The notes under the pieces are model-generated. The model worked only from the letters and a program-made list of their open reading frames with translations, had not been told where the DNA came from and searched no databases. This document shows positions 23,084-31,652 of a stretch of DNA of 40,714 nt, piece after piece; position 1 is the first letter of the stretch; every line of letters starts with the position of its first letter. The stretch spans positions 1 through 40,714 of the forward strand of contig NZ_JAASQJ010000008.1 of assembly GCF_011762185.1 (NCBI RefSeq), in the 5' to 3' direction. The position numbers were made by a program, and so were the translations under genes. Origin of the DNA: Dyadobacter arcticus (GTDB taxonomy: Bacteria > Bacteroidota > Bacteroidia > Cytophagales > Spirosomataceae).

Positions 23084-23968
23084 TTACAAGTGTTTGGGCA
23101 ATTTGAATTGGCTTTCAGTCGTGAGTAACTGCTGCCCTCTAAATTCTGAAAAATTAATCCCTGCATTTAGCTTGAAAAACCGGCTGAAATGAGCCATACT
23201 AGTAAATCCTAGCTCACAGGCAATCTCCTTTGCCGATTTATTGGTGAAATAGAGATAACGCTTGGCCTCTGAAATGATTCGTCTCTGGATAAGCTTGGAG
23301 GGAGAAGGATAATTGCATAATCCAAAGATATTGGTAAGTGTCTTGGGCGACTTGTTCATGGCCTGGGCATAAAACTGCACCTCGTGCTGTGAGCGGTAAT
23401 TGGCTTCGACCAGCAAATTGAACATGCGGATTACATCCATTTTCTCTTCTGTGAAGCAGTCGTAATTTTCTGTTTGCCTTTTGGCGATCCGTGTGACTTT
23501 GATGATCAGCCGCTTCAAAAGCGTACGCAGCATCTCGCCCTGCATCTTGTCTTTGACTGACATATCTTCCACACACATGGTTTGGATGATTGAAATCCCT
23601 TTCATTTCCTGTTCTGACAGAGCAATAAAAAGCGGATTTTGAATGCCGTAAAACAGAAAACCCACACAACCCACTTCGGCGTCGTGGTCGGCAATACAGT
23701 AAAAACTCCTGTTAAACTGCCAGGCGATCAAAGGCTGTGGATTATTGAATAAGAAGTGCTGGTTTGAGACAAGCGGAAGGATTGAGCCGGAGGGAAATGT
23801 ATGGGTGATTTTATCAATCACAACCTGCTGGTCCGAGCCAGTATTCAGGACAATCGTAGATAGTACTTCCTTGCTCCCATTGAGAAGCCCATCGCCTTTA
23901 AGCGATCCTTCACCAACGCTGACTTTAAACTGGCCGTATGTCATCCGGTCTTCAAATTGCCATTTCAT
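23084..23968 (-). CDS. AraC-family transcriptional regulator
   Basis: A 294-residue protein. The N-terminal ~170 residues form a cupin-like ligand domain (HTFPSGSILPLVSNQHFLFN, IAWQFNRSFYCIADHD). The C-terminal AraC HTH pair spans about 190-285: AQAMNKSPKTLTNIFGLCNY, SKLIQRRIISEAKRYLYFTN, IACELGFTSMAHFSRFFKLN. The effector is unknown. It is the first of a minus-strand block; the genes upstream of it (24046-26629) run in the same direction and may be its targets. Confidence 0.92.
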   Translation of the reverse strand: MKWQFEDRMTYGQFKVSVGEGSLKGDGLLNGSKEVLSTIVLNTGSDQQVVIDKITHTFPSGSILPLVSNQHFLFNNPQPLIAWQFNRSFYCIADHDAEVGCVGFLFYGIQNPLFIALSEQEMKGISIIQTMCVEDMSVKDKMQGEMLRTLLKRLIIKVTRIAKRQTENYDCFTEEKMDVIRMFNLLVEANYRSQHEVQFYAQAMNKSPKTLTNIFGLCNYPSPSKLIQRRIISEAKRYLYFTNKSAKEIACELGFTSMAHFSRFFKLNAGINFSEFRGQQLLTTESQFKLPKHL

Positions 23969-24045
23969 ATATTTTTCGGTTTAAAACATAAGCCATGCAT
24001 TTACCCCTTATCAAAGATAAATGTATGGACTTTGATTTGCGTCAT

Positions 24046-24805
24046 TTACTTGATGGTGACTTTGATAAAGTCAGAAATAGCAGGAAGCGTCGTGTAAGGA
24101 TTTGGGTTTGGTACTGCTGCAATGGGTTTACTTTCCGCCAGCGGGGTTACCGCCAGATTAAACTGGGTAAGGCCACCTCCCGGGAATTGGTCTAGCGCAG
24201 TTCCGTTGTCGTATAATTTGATACTTGAAGAAATATCCCCTTTCTGGGCCGGATCCACACCGTTATCCACACTGGTAAAAAACCAGTCATTCGAAAACCC
24301 GTACATGGTGGCAATCGCCAGGCGGTCTCCACTTGCAACCGAAAGCTCCTTGGAAACACTGCTGCCTGGCGCGCCGTTGATCATTGGAAGAAGCACCGTG
24401 GTAGTAGGTGCCGCCAGGATATAGACGCTTTTAACGCCCGTTTTGTTTCCAAAAATGCAGCAAGGTCTGTGGCATTCCCCTGTTGAGCCAGCCTTTTAAG
24501 TCCTTCTCCCCTGTCGTTTTCCCCAACCTTGAAAATCGGGTTGTCGATTCAATTGTAAACTACTACCAGTATTGGTGAGAGTGGTGTAAAAATGCTGGTT
24601 TTTGATTTAATATAAGTACTTAAAGGCATATTATCTCCCATTTCAGCAATCGAGGTCAAACCATTAGCCGTCGGCATACCTTCTGAGTACAATGGTGACG
24701 CGCTTAACAAATTACCCCCAACAATATAGGAAACCGATCACACGCCCGGGCTGAAAGGCGTTTCGTTGGCCGTTCCAGATGTGTTTTAATCGTCAAGGCA
24801 CCGCA
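24046..24805 (-). pseudogene. Decayed spondin_N-domain gene
   Basis: The last part (24046-24396) reads GDRLAIATMYGFSNDWFFTS and ends ISDFIKVTIK, a spondin_N C-terminus. Upstream, other frames give NPIFKVGENDRGEGLKRLAQ, QGNATDLAAFLETKRALKAS, and further up SGTANETPFSPGV, a stop, then SVSYIVGGNLLSASPLYSEG. The pieces are in the right order for a secreted ~230-residue Bacteroidota spondin protein, but a premature stop, several frameshifts and a missing signal peptide show it is dead. Confidence 0.8.
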
Positions 24806-24846
24806 AATCCAGGCTACTTCCTCACTTTTGGATTTCCATTGTATAA

Positions 24847-24880
24847 CTGGCCAAGTACAATTTTATATGTACCTGGCCAG
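24847..24880. repeat. Hairpin between DUF6799 gene and spondin remnant
   Basis: Arms 24847-24858 (CTGGCCAAGTAC) and 24869-24880 pair at 11 of 12 positions around a 10-nt loop. It is just beyond the 3' end of the minus-strand gene at 24893. It has no T-tract, so it may stabilise the mRNA end or act as a weak terminator. Confidence 0.5.
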
Positions 24881-24892
24881 CATTTAACGAGG

Positions 24893-25243
24893 TTACTTTG
24901 TTCCCTCTTTCTTATCCTTCATCTTCATCTTATTCATCTTCATTTTGCCAATTTTCCCGTCCATGTAAACACACTGGCCTTCCTTGAGCATTTGGGTATT
25001 GCCATCCTTCATCTTAACCATTCCATCCGTCATGACCATTGTCCCGTTTGCTAATGTCATTTCTTCTGCCATTGCCATTGTTTCACCACCCTTCATGACC
25101 ATCATTTTTCCGTCGTGCATCATCACGCAATCCTTGGTTGATGCTTCCATCTTATCCATCTTGTCCATTTTTTTGTCTTTTTCCTGAGCGTAAACACTGA
25201 AGGAGAATAGAAATGCGGCCATTAAAACAAGTAATTTTTTCAT
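24893..25243 (-). CDS. Met-rich secreted protein, DUF6799
   Basis: A 116-residue protein with a clear signal peptide (MKKLLVLMAAFLFSFSVYAQ). The mature part is short repeats of the type (M/V)M-x-DG-x-(M/V)-x-MK: MMHDGKMMVMKGGETM, NGTMVMTDGMVKMKDG, QCVYMDGKIGKMKMNKM. Roughly one residue in five is Met and the rest is Lys/Asp rich. The DUF6799 family has no assigned function that I know. Methionine-rich periplasmic proteins often bind Cu(I) or scavenge oxidants; that is inference only. It lies upstream of the dead spondin gene, same strand. Confidence 0.8.
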   Translation of the reverse strand: MKKLLVLMAAFLFSFSVYAQEKDKKMDKMDKMEASTKDCVMMHDGKMMVMKGGETMAMAEEMTLANGTMVMTDGMVKMKDGNTQMLKEGQCVYMDGKIGKMKMNKMKMKDKKEGTK

Positions 25244-25372
25244 CGCAGTATTTGGTTAAAAGTTGAAAATGCTGTTGGTAATCAGCAGGTATACAGTAAA
25301 TTTTAAATAAGTATGCCAGCCTTGATGGATGCTTGAAGACGACCGTAATGGTAATCTGATCCTATTTGTGTT

Positions 25373-26629
25373 TTACCTGCTTACCACTGCCGAGCCTTTT
25401 GGCCTAACGGTGTTAGGAACTGGTATTTGAACCGGTTCCATTTCTTCTGTTACCATTCCGTCAGCAGCAATTTTCAAAGAATGTAAAAAGTTGAAGTTGC
25501 CAATGCTAAAGTCCGCATTGGTATGTTGATTAACTATAAACAACTTGTCCTCTGCTGAAGAAAAAACAATGGAGAAATCCTGACTTGTTTTAAACGCTGC
25601 ACCTCCTGGTCCCGGATAGATAGGCCCCGAGTTTTTTAGCTCGAACGTTTGCATAGACGAAGGAGCCGTGGGATTTGAAGTGTTGTATACTTGTACGGTA
25701 TTATCGCCTGAGTTAAGAACGTACATGCGATCGCCAGCTTTGTTGGTACGGATCCAGCACGCGGCTTTTCCGGCAGCTACTGATGTTTGAAGGGTTAGAG
25801 CACCAGTGACGCCATCAATTGAATACACATTCACCATTCCCTGTAACGGGTTACCCACATACAATACGGATCCTGATGGATGCTGCCATAATCCCAATGC
25901 TGTGCCGTTCATGCCTGGTACCACGTAAGGCGAGCCCGCTACCGGGGTTAAGGAACCCGAACCACTGATTGTAAAGGTGCGTAAGGTGCCAACAGGGGGC
26001 ATTAACATGAAACCAAGAAAGTCGGTACCGAATAAAAATTTGCCATCACGGGAAACCAGGGCATTGGAAGGAGAGGTACCTGCTGTCGTTTCAAATTTCG
26101 CACCTGGAACAGGCGTCAATTTTCCCGCACCATCGATTGTAAAAGTAGAATAGTTCGGGAGCTGCGGAGTAGCGTGCAAAGGGTCTTGACTCTTGTTGAG
26201 AACAAATACAAAATTGCCTGAAATATCTAACGCAACCGGTGTTTGCCCATTGGATGGAAAGGGTGATCCGGGAACATGCTCAAGTGCTCCATCGGCTTTT
26301 ATGCTAAACACAGCAATCGTATTGCTGCCCGAATTTACAGCCATAAGGAATTTCCCATCTGCGGATACCCTTAATTCATAATCAGAATCAAGTGGACCTA
26401 ATATTTGCATAGGGTTACCAACGCCCGAGCCTTTGGTAAGAAAAGGACTGCCCATCAAGGGTTCCAATGACCCATCGCTCTTAACCTTATAGGCAAGTAC
26501 TGCATTTTGGTTGTCTTCAAAGTTATTGGTTTGAACATAAAGAATGTCAGCAGAAGCATTAGGTGTACCATGGTCATTGCAGGAACAGATGGACATGCAA
26601 AGCAAAATCAAAACAAGTACGTTTTTCAT
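25373..26629 (-). CDS. Lactonase-like seven-bladed propeller lipoprotein
   Basis: A 418-residue protein with a lipoprotein signal peptide (KNVLVLILLCMSICSC, lipid-modified Cys about residue 17). The mature protein has repeated propeller blades such as LRVSADGKFLMAVNSGSNTI, LVSRDGKFLFGTD and NKAGDRMYVLNSGDNTVQVY, as in 6-phosphogluconolactonase (Pgl) and YncE-like proteins. Being exported and lipid-anchored, it is unlikely to work in the pentose phosphate pathway. A second protein of this kind is encoded at 29355. The two flank the sigma-factor module. Confidence 0.85.
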   Translation of the reverse strand: MKNVLVLILLCMSICSCNDHGTPNASADILYVQTNNFEDNQNAVLAYKVKSDGSLEPLMGSPFLTKGSGVGNPMQILGPLDSDYELRVSADGKFLMAVNSGSNTIAVFSIKADGALEHVPGSPFPSNGQTPVALDISGNFVFVLNKSQDPLHATPQLPNYSTFTIDGAGKLTPVPGAKFETTAGTSPSNALVSRDGKFLFGTDFLGFMLMPPVGTLRTFTISGSGSLTPVAGSPYVVPGMNGTALGLWQHPSGSVLYVGNPLQGMVNVYSIDGVTGALTLQTSVAAGKAACWIRTNKAGDRMYVLNSGDNTVQVYNTSNPTAPSSMQTFELKNSGPIYPGPGGAAFKTSQDFSIVFSSAEDKLFIVNQHTNADFSIGNFNFLHSLKIAADGMVTEEMEPVQIPVPNTVRPKGSAVVSR

Positions 26630-26713
26630 AAAGTAAATAGTTTAGTGATAATGAAGCTGATTGTTTATACTACATTTAAAATGATATGAGAAATAGTCAA
26701 AATACCGTACTAT

Positions 26714-26729
26714 TTGACTTTGAAGTCAA
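26714..26729. promoter_or_regulatory. Operator-like palindrome upstream of lactonase gene
   Basis: TTGACTT and AAGTCAA arms flank a TG spacer, 85 bp upstream of the lactonase start (minus strand). Position and symmetry suit a dimeric regulator; the binder is unknown. Confidence 0.4.
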
Positions 26730-26753
26730 TTAGGCCAACGATTGTTAATTTAC

Positions 26754-26818
26754 TCACTGTGAATAATTTAACTTAGGAATGGCAGGAAAGTACATGAGCT
26801 TTCCATCTTTCACAGTGA
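26754..26818. repeat. Nested inverted repeat
   Basis: Outer arms TCACTGTGAA (26754-26763) and TTCACAGTGA (26809-26818) are perfect; inner arms GGAAAG (26785-26790) and CTTTCC (26799-26804) lie inside. The result is a two-tier hairpin, or two separated half-operators, upstream of the lactonase gene. Confidence 0.45.
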
Positions 26819-27657
26819 ACTAAAAGATAAGATTATTTGAGGGGGATAATTCCGAAGGGTAGAATATGAGTGCCAATAGCCCTTACTATAACTCTGATAA
26901 GTAGAATCTATGTGCAGTTTTTGATAATTGTCTCATAGTTTGCAGAAAACAACTCTATTTCCTTAAATATTAAAACAAATTTACCGGCCCTAGTAATATG
27001 AATCAATGCCTGTATTTCCCGATTAATTGCCTATATCGCCCGGCTCTATCATATATCTTAAAACCTGGGTCCGAAATATAACCAGTGCATAACTTTCGGC
27101 CGGTCCATCCATCAATGCCCCTGCTAAAATATTGCATTTATGGGCAAAAACATCAAATATTCGGGAATTCTGGTCATTTCCCAGCAGGAAACTGAAGCCT
27201 ACCTTGGCAGTCGTATTTTCCATCTTTAATTCCAATCGTATGATTCAGTTTAAAAAAGCCAGAATTTTCAATGGCAGATCTAGATGCGCTCTTATTGTAA
27301 TCCTTTTTATATTCCTGGCAGTGCAGCCATCAGCGTCTTACAAAATTGTCTTTCCAAACCAAATTACGTATCCGGTAATCGGACCGGACAGCGGCACACA
27401 AGCTTAGAGTTAACGTACATCGAAGTGAAAGGTAGGATAAACTAAAGTAAGGGCAGCGCCATGCCCGTACAAATTAATTTTCAGCTGATAGCCTAAATTC
27501 AATTTCTGATTTATTATTGTAAGGTTTGGTTCAGTATTGCGACTAATAGAACAGGAAAACTTCCCTCAGGTGATTCCTTGAGTAAAATTAGGTTATCAAA
27601 GGCTTAAGCTTAATATGGAACAGCGTCTTAAACCAGGCAAAACATATGCATTGAGAT

Positions 27658-28242
27658 ATGTATAGCAGAAAAGCACGCGGGCTTTCGTCCACACACCCCC
27701 TTGATCCGCATAAATGGGTGGCAAGGTATGCCGACTACCTGCATAACTTTGCACTTAAACGTATCAAAAATCAAGATTTAGCCAGGGATTTGGTTCAGGA
27801 AACATTGTTGGCTGCCCTTGAACGAATGGATAAGTTTGAAGCCAGATGTTCCGAAATTACCTGGCTTACAGCAATCCTGAAACACAAGATTAGCGACATA
27901 CATAGGAAAAAATTGTCTGCGCGGCTCGAAATGCTTGACATTTCTGAGCTGAATCCATTCTTTAATGAACATGATGGTCACTGGATTGTGAAACACAGGC
28001 CTGTTGAATTCGAAATAGTCACTGATGAAGCAGAAGATGCTACAGAATTAATGGAAATTCTCCAGAAATGTATGAAGAAGCTGCCCAATCTCTGGTTTTC
28101 AGTTTTTACGATGAAGCATATGGATGAGAAGCCAACGGTTACAATCTGCGATGAACTCTCCATAACGCCAGCTAACTTTTGGGTGATTATTCATAGGGCC
28201 AAATTGAATCTGAGGGCTTGTCTTCAAAAAAATTTGAACTAG
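27658..28242 (+). CDS. ECF-type sigma-70 family RNA polymerase sigma factor
   Basis: A 194-residue sigma factor. Region 2 lies at about residues 20-85 (VARYADYLHNFALKRIKNQD, LARDLVQETLLAALE, ITWLTAILKHKISDIHRK). Region 4 is at about 130-190 (MKKLPNLWFSVFTMKHMDEK, CDELSITPANFWVIIHRAKL). The next gene, 9 bp on, encodes a small zinc-motif protein, the arrangement of sigma/anti-sigma pairs. Likely targets are the membrane protein, propeller and reductase genes that follow. Confidence 0.9.
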   Translation: MYSRKARGLSSTHPLDPHKWVARYADYLHNFALKRIKNQDLARDLVQETLLAALERMDKFEARCSEITWLTAILKHKISDIHRKKLSARLEMLDISELNPFFNEHDGHWIVKHRPVEFEIVTDEAEDATELMEILQKCMKKLPNLWFSVFTMKHMDEKPTVTICDELSITPANFWVIIHRAKLNLRACLQKNLN

Positions 28243-28251
28243 CAAACCAAC

Positions 28252-28527
28252 ATGAACTCCTTAAAAAAGATATACTGTAATTGCCGCAAAGCGACTTTTC
28301 TGATCGAAAAGAAGCAGATTGATTCAATTCGGTTTAGTGAGCACCTGGAGTTGTTGCTTCACCTGGCATGCTGTAACCCTTGCCGGACTTATCAAAAGCA
28401 GAGCCTTATGATAAATCGTAGTATAAAGAAACTTCTGGATAATAAGTTGAATGATGATACTGGCCTGGATCAGCAATTCAAGGAAGCTCTGCAGGAGAAA
28501 ATTACTACGCAGTTAGATGAGAAATAA
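28252..28527 (+). CDS. Putative zinc-binding anti-sigma factor
   Basis: A 91-residue soluble protein. The segment SEHLELLLHLACCNPCRTYQ contains H37-x3-C41-x2-C44, the ZAS (zinc-binding anti-sigma) signature; extra cysteines lie at 9, 11 and 40. Cysteine-zinc anti-sigma factors often sense oxidants, because oxidation of the zinc ligands releases the sigma factor. It follows the sigma gene by 9 bp. There is no membrane helix, so it would act in the cytoplasm. The family assignment rests on motif and context. Confidence 0.68.
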   Translation: MNSLKKIYCNCRKATFLIEKKQIDSIRFSEHLELLLHLACCNPCRTYQKQSLMINRSIKKLLDNKLNDDTGLDQQFKEALQEKITTQLDEK

Positions 28528-28689
28528 TCTATAATTAATGAATTGATTATTAGGTAGTTGCAATCAGTGTCACACATAAAAACCAGGCTTGAAGGAAGCA
28601 GATATTTATAGAACCCAAAAATAGTTGTAAGGTTTAGTCTAATCAGCGACTAAGAGATTAAAGGGCTAGCACTTAATCTTTTGGAACGT

Positions 28690-29193
28690 ATGAAAAACAC
28701 AACTTTACCTGTTGATTTTCCCAATGACGCCAAGCTGGAAAACATAGGAACGCAACTAATCCGATATGGTCTGGCGATCGTGTTCATCTGGATAGGCATC
28801 CTGAAATTTACCACCTACGAAGCCGAAGGGATTAAGCCCCTGGTTGAGCATAGTCCACTGCTCTCATGGACTTACAACTTTTTAAGCGTTACCTCTTTTT
28901 CAGGACTGCTTGGCTTTATTGAAATTGTCATCGGAATCCTGATCGTTTGCAGACCTTTCTCTCCAAAGGCGTCCGCGATTGGCAGCATCGCAGCTGTCCT
29001 AACCTTTGTTATCACGCTGACTTTCATGATTTCTACTCCCGGCGTAATACAGGAAGGATATGGGTTTCCGTTCCTTTCTGCTCTTCCAGGTCAATTTTTG
29101 GCCAAGGATGTCGTCTTGTTTGGCGCATCGGTTTGGTCGGCCGGCGAAGCATTAGCCGCTTCGAGGGGTTTGATCCTGAGGACAAATACCTAG
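28690..29193 (+). CDS. DUF417 (YkgB/RclC-like) inner-membrane protein
   Basis: About 167 residues from the ATG at 28690; the frame is also open from a TTG at 28681. It has four transmembrane helices, with the DUF417 segments IRYGLAIVFIWIGILKFTTY, EAEGIKPLVEHSPLLSW, GLLGFIEIVIGILIV and the late FLSALPGQFLAKDVVLFGAS. In E. coli the family member RclC is part of the reactive-chlorine resistance regulon. Membership in an oxidant-stress regulon here is inferred from that and from the neighbouring zinc anti-sigma candidate. Confidence 0.88.
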   Translation: MKNTTLPVDFPNDAKLENIGTQLIRYGLAIVFIWIGILKFTTYEAEGIKPLVEHSPLLSWTYNFLSVTSFSGLLGFIEIVIGILIVCRPFSPKASAIGSIAAVLTFVITLTFMISTPGVIQEGYGFPFLSALPGQFLAKDVVLFGASVWSAGEALAASRGLILRTNT

Positions 29194-29354
29194 TTAACCT
29201 TGGGTTTACAGCTGAAATATCAGACTGATCATTTCATCTGTATGATGAATATCAGTACCTGATGACCTGTCATCAGTAATTAAATTTTGCTCGATTATTT
29301 TCAACAAGTCCGCATTTCAATTCATACAATCATAAACCAATTCAAATTCACAAA

Positions 29355-30716
29355 ATGGGATATCAATCAAAATTGCTCAAAGCCGTAGTCGTATGTAGTA
29401 TTTTACTCTTTCAGGGCTGTATAAAAGACCACAACCCGGATCCATCTATTCAAGTTGTCGGCTATCTCTATACGACCACAAATGGGGAAGATATAAATCA
29501 GGTCGTAAAATTTTCCCGTCATGCAGATGGTTCGTTGTCAGATGAAACTGCATATCCCACCAATAGTAAGGGTGGAGCTGATGTAAAAGCTGGTGGTGAT
29601 GCTCATGGCGATTTTGACGCCCAGGGGGCCGTTCAGATCATTGGCGATTATTTGCTCAATACCAACGCAGGCGGCAATCAAATTTCAGTCTTTTCGCTAA
29701 ATAAATCCAATGGCGATATCGCCTTTAAAAGCAACACCATTTCGGGAGGAACCAGGCCCGTAAGTATAGCCTATACCAAAAAATCAGGGATAGACGACGA
29801 GTATTGGGTAGTTGTTGGCAATCAATGGAATAATCCCAATGTACAAAAAGATGGAGCCGCAATTGAACGTTATCCGGACAATGCATTTCATGCGCAGGAC
29901 CTGACACAGCCCGATGCGACTGATAATGAACGAAACATTCAGCTTTTTACATTTAATGCTAAAACCGGAGCTCTAAGCCCTGAGAAGCAATTAGATAAGT
30001 ACGTTCGCGAAAATGGAGGTCCTACAACGGTAAGTTTTAGCCCGGATGGAAAAAAACTGGCCGTAGCGACATGGGGAATAGCCCATTTTGCTACCAAATT
30101 AACCTCGCTCGACGAACAACATCCAAGCCGGGTTTATGTGTATGATTTTGCCAATGGATCAGTCAGTAATCGGCGTTATTTTGAAGAACCGGGTATTTCA
30201 GGGACCATAGGTTTCAATTGGGCTATTTCGGGCAATTCAAGACTATTTGTTTCGAACTTTAACCTGATTCCTGCTAAATTAGACAATAGTGTAACAGTTT
30301 TGGACGATAACGGCTCTATAGTAGCAAAGGCCGCCAATTACGGGGTTTCTTCACCATCAGCGATTGACGAAGCTTGCTGGACCGTATTGAACTCTACGGG
30401 TGATAAATTATTCGTCGCCAGTTTTCAAACCAATCTTGTTTCGACATTCAATGTAGGCTCATCCGGGTTAATGCTAACAAAAACAGAGGCCAGAAGTGGT
30501 ATTGCTCCCAATGGTGATTCCAAAGAATTGTGGATTTCTCCGGATAATAAGTATGTCTACAATCTTGGCGCTTTCCAATCATTCTCAATTAATCTTTTCG
30601 AGAATTCAGGATCGGGTGCCGCCTATAAATCACAAACTTTTTTGAAAACAACGTCTGCGGGAGCAGGTATTGCTGGAAAGTATAATTTCTTAGGTTTGGC
30701 AGGATTCGACCTATAA
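29355..30716 (+). CDS. Propeller-fold lipoprotein (lactonase-like)
   Basis: A 453-residue protein with lipoprotein signal peptide KLLKAVVVCSILLFQGC (lipid Cys22). Repeated propeller strands are visible: VVKFSRHADGSLSDET, TTVSFSPDGKKLAVATWG, AISGNSRLFVSNFNLIP, LNSTGDKLFVASFQTN, LWISPDNKYVYNLGAFQS. It resembles YncE/Pgl-like exported propellers. No catalytic residues can be assigned. It lies 162 bp after the DUF417 gene on the same strand, and parallels the lipoprotein encoded at 25373. Confidence 0.82.
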   Translation: MGYQSKLLKAVVVCSILLFQGCIKDHNPDPSIQVVGYLYTTTNGEDINQVVKFSRHADGSLSDETAYPTNSKGGADVKAGGDAHGDFDAQGAVQIIGDYLLNTNAGGNQISVFSLNKSNGDIAFKSNTISGGTRPVSIAYTKKSGIDDEYWVVVGNQWNNPNVQKDGAAIERYPDNAFHAQDLTQPDATDNERNIQLFTFNAKTGALSPEKQLDKYVRENGGPTTVSFSPDGKKLAVATWGIAHFATKLTSLDEQHPSRVYVYDFANGSVSNRRYFEEPGISGTIGFNWAISGNSRLFVSNFNLIPAKLDNSVTVLDDNGSIVAKAANYGVSSPSAIDEACWTVLNSTGDKLFVASFQTNLVSTFNVGSSGLMLTKTEARSGIAPNGDSKELWISPDNKYVYNLGAFQSFSINLFENSGSGAAYKSQTFLKTTSAGAGIAGKYNFLGLAGFDL

Positions 30717-30917
30717 GGCCTTGCAAGTATAACCGGGAAGATATTCAATTTTTGATTTTGACCAGAAGTAGAAGCTGTCATTCAGTTTTCGTCTGGTCAA
30801 TTTTTTGGCATTAAAAGTAGCAGGATTTGCCCAAAGGTGGGATGAACCAACCTGCCACGGAATGGAGTGCTCTGTGGCACCGTATTCTCTACTTCAAAAC
30901 ACTAACCTAATTACAAA

Positions 30918-31652
30918 ATGAAGAAAAACGATTTTTCTAACCTGAAAGCAGTATACGTCAACTGCACTCTTAAGAAATCGCCGGACACCAGCCACACTGG
31001 GAGCCTGATGGAGGTCTCGATGCGCATAATGACGAAAGAAAACGTAAGCGTAGATCAGATTCGGCTGGTCGACCACGAGGTGGCCAGTGGGGTGTATCCA
31101 GACATGACCCAGTACGGGTGGGAAAAAGACGAGTGGCCCACCCTGTTTGCCCGAATTATGGATGCCGATATTCTGGTCGTTGGAACGCCCATCTGGCTGG
31201 GTGAAAAATCGTCCGTTGCTCAAAAGCTGATCGAGCGGCTGTATGCCATGAGTGGACAAGTGAACGAGAAGGGTCAATACCTGTTTTATGGCAAAGCGGG
31301 CGGCTGCATGGTGACAGGAAATGAAGATGGCATCAAGCATTGTGCCATGGGTATTCTGTATTCGCTCCAGCACGTAGGCTACTCAATCCCGCCCCAGGCA
31401 GATTGCGGCTGGATCGGCGCAGTAGGCCCGGGACCCAGCTACGGGGATACGGAGTGGAAGGGAGACAAGTTGTCTACCCCGATAGGTTTTGACTCTGAGT
31501 TCACCAACCGGAACACCACCTTCATGACCTACAACCTGATGCACCTGGCCAAAATGCTCAAAGAGCAGGGCGGGTATCCGTCCTACGGCAATTCCCGGGA
31601 AGCGTGGGATGACGGAGCGAGATGGCATTTTGACAATCCGGAATACCGCTAA
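30918..31652 (+). CDS. Flavodoxin-like NAD(P)H-dependent oxidoreductase
   Basis: A 244-residue flavodoxin-fold reductase (NADPH-dependent FMN reductase / iron-sulfur flavoprotein-like). LKAVYVNCTLKKSPDTSHTG is the phosphate-binding loop. MDADILVVGTPIWLGEKSSV and RLYAMSGQ follow as in WrbA/quinone-reductase relatives, then GKAGGCMVTGNEDG and GWIGAVGPGPSYGD. It is clearly richer in GC than its neighbours, suggesting separate acquisition. It probably uses FMN to reduce quinones or other electrophiles. It follows the propeller gene after ~200 bp. Confidence 0.87.
   Translation: MKKNDFSNLKAVYVNCTLKKSPDTSHTGSLMEVSMRIMTKENVSVDQIRLVDHEVASGVYPDMTQYGWEKDEWPTLFARIMDADILVVGTPIWLGEKSSVAQKLIERLYAMSGQVNEKGQYLFYGKAGGCMVTGNEDGIKHCAMGILYSLQHVGYSIPPQADCGWIGAVGPGPSYGDTEWKGDKLSTPIGFDSEFTNRNTTFMTYNLMHLAKMLKEQGGYPSYGNSREAWDDGARWHFDNPEYR

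Larger units (their letters stand above)
26630..27657. other. 1-kb intergenic region between divergent operons
   Basis: No gene is called. A 70-residue minus-strand frame (27023-27235) and a ~55-residue plus-strand frame beginning near 27240 with a signal-like stretch (CALIVILFIFLAVQPSAS) are open but match nothing I recognise. Inverted repeats lie at 26714-26729 and 26754-26818, and a lone ATAATTGTCTCAT (26924-26936) equals the left edge of dispersed repeat copy E. Confidence 0.45.

Noticed and set aside
25373..26629. Cytosolic 6-phosphogluconolactonase
   Set aside because: The propeller resembles Pgl, but the lipoprotein signal peptide places it outside the cytoplasm.
27023..27235. 70-residue minus-strand frame in the 1-kb gap
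   Set aside because: Open but without family resemblance, start context or neighbours in the same direction close by.
28252..28527. Membrane-bound anti-sigma factor (FecR-like)
   Set aside because: No transmembrane helix or FecR domain is present; the H-x3-C-x2-C motif fits a soluble ZAS-type protein better.
30894..31373. 159-residue minus-strand reading frame
   Set aside because: Shadow of the GC-rich flavodoxin-like reductase gene on the other strand.
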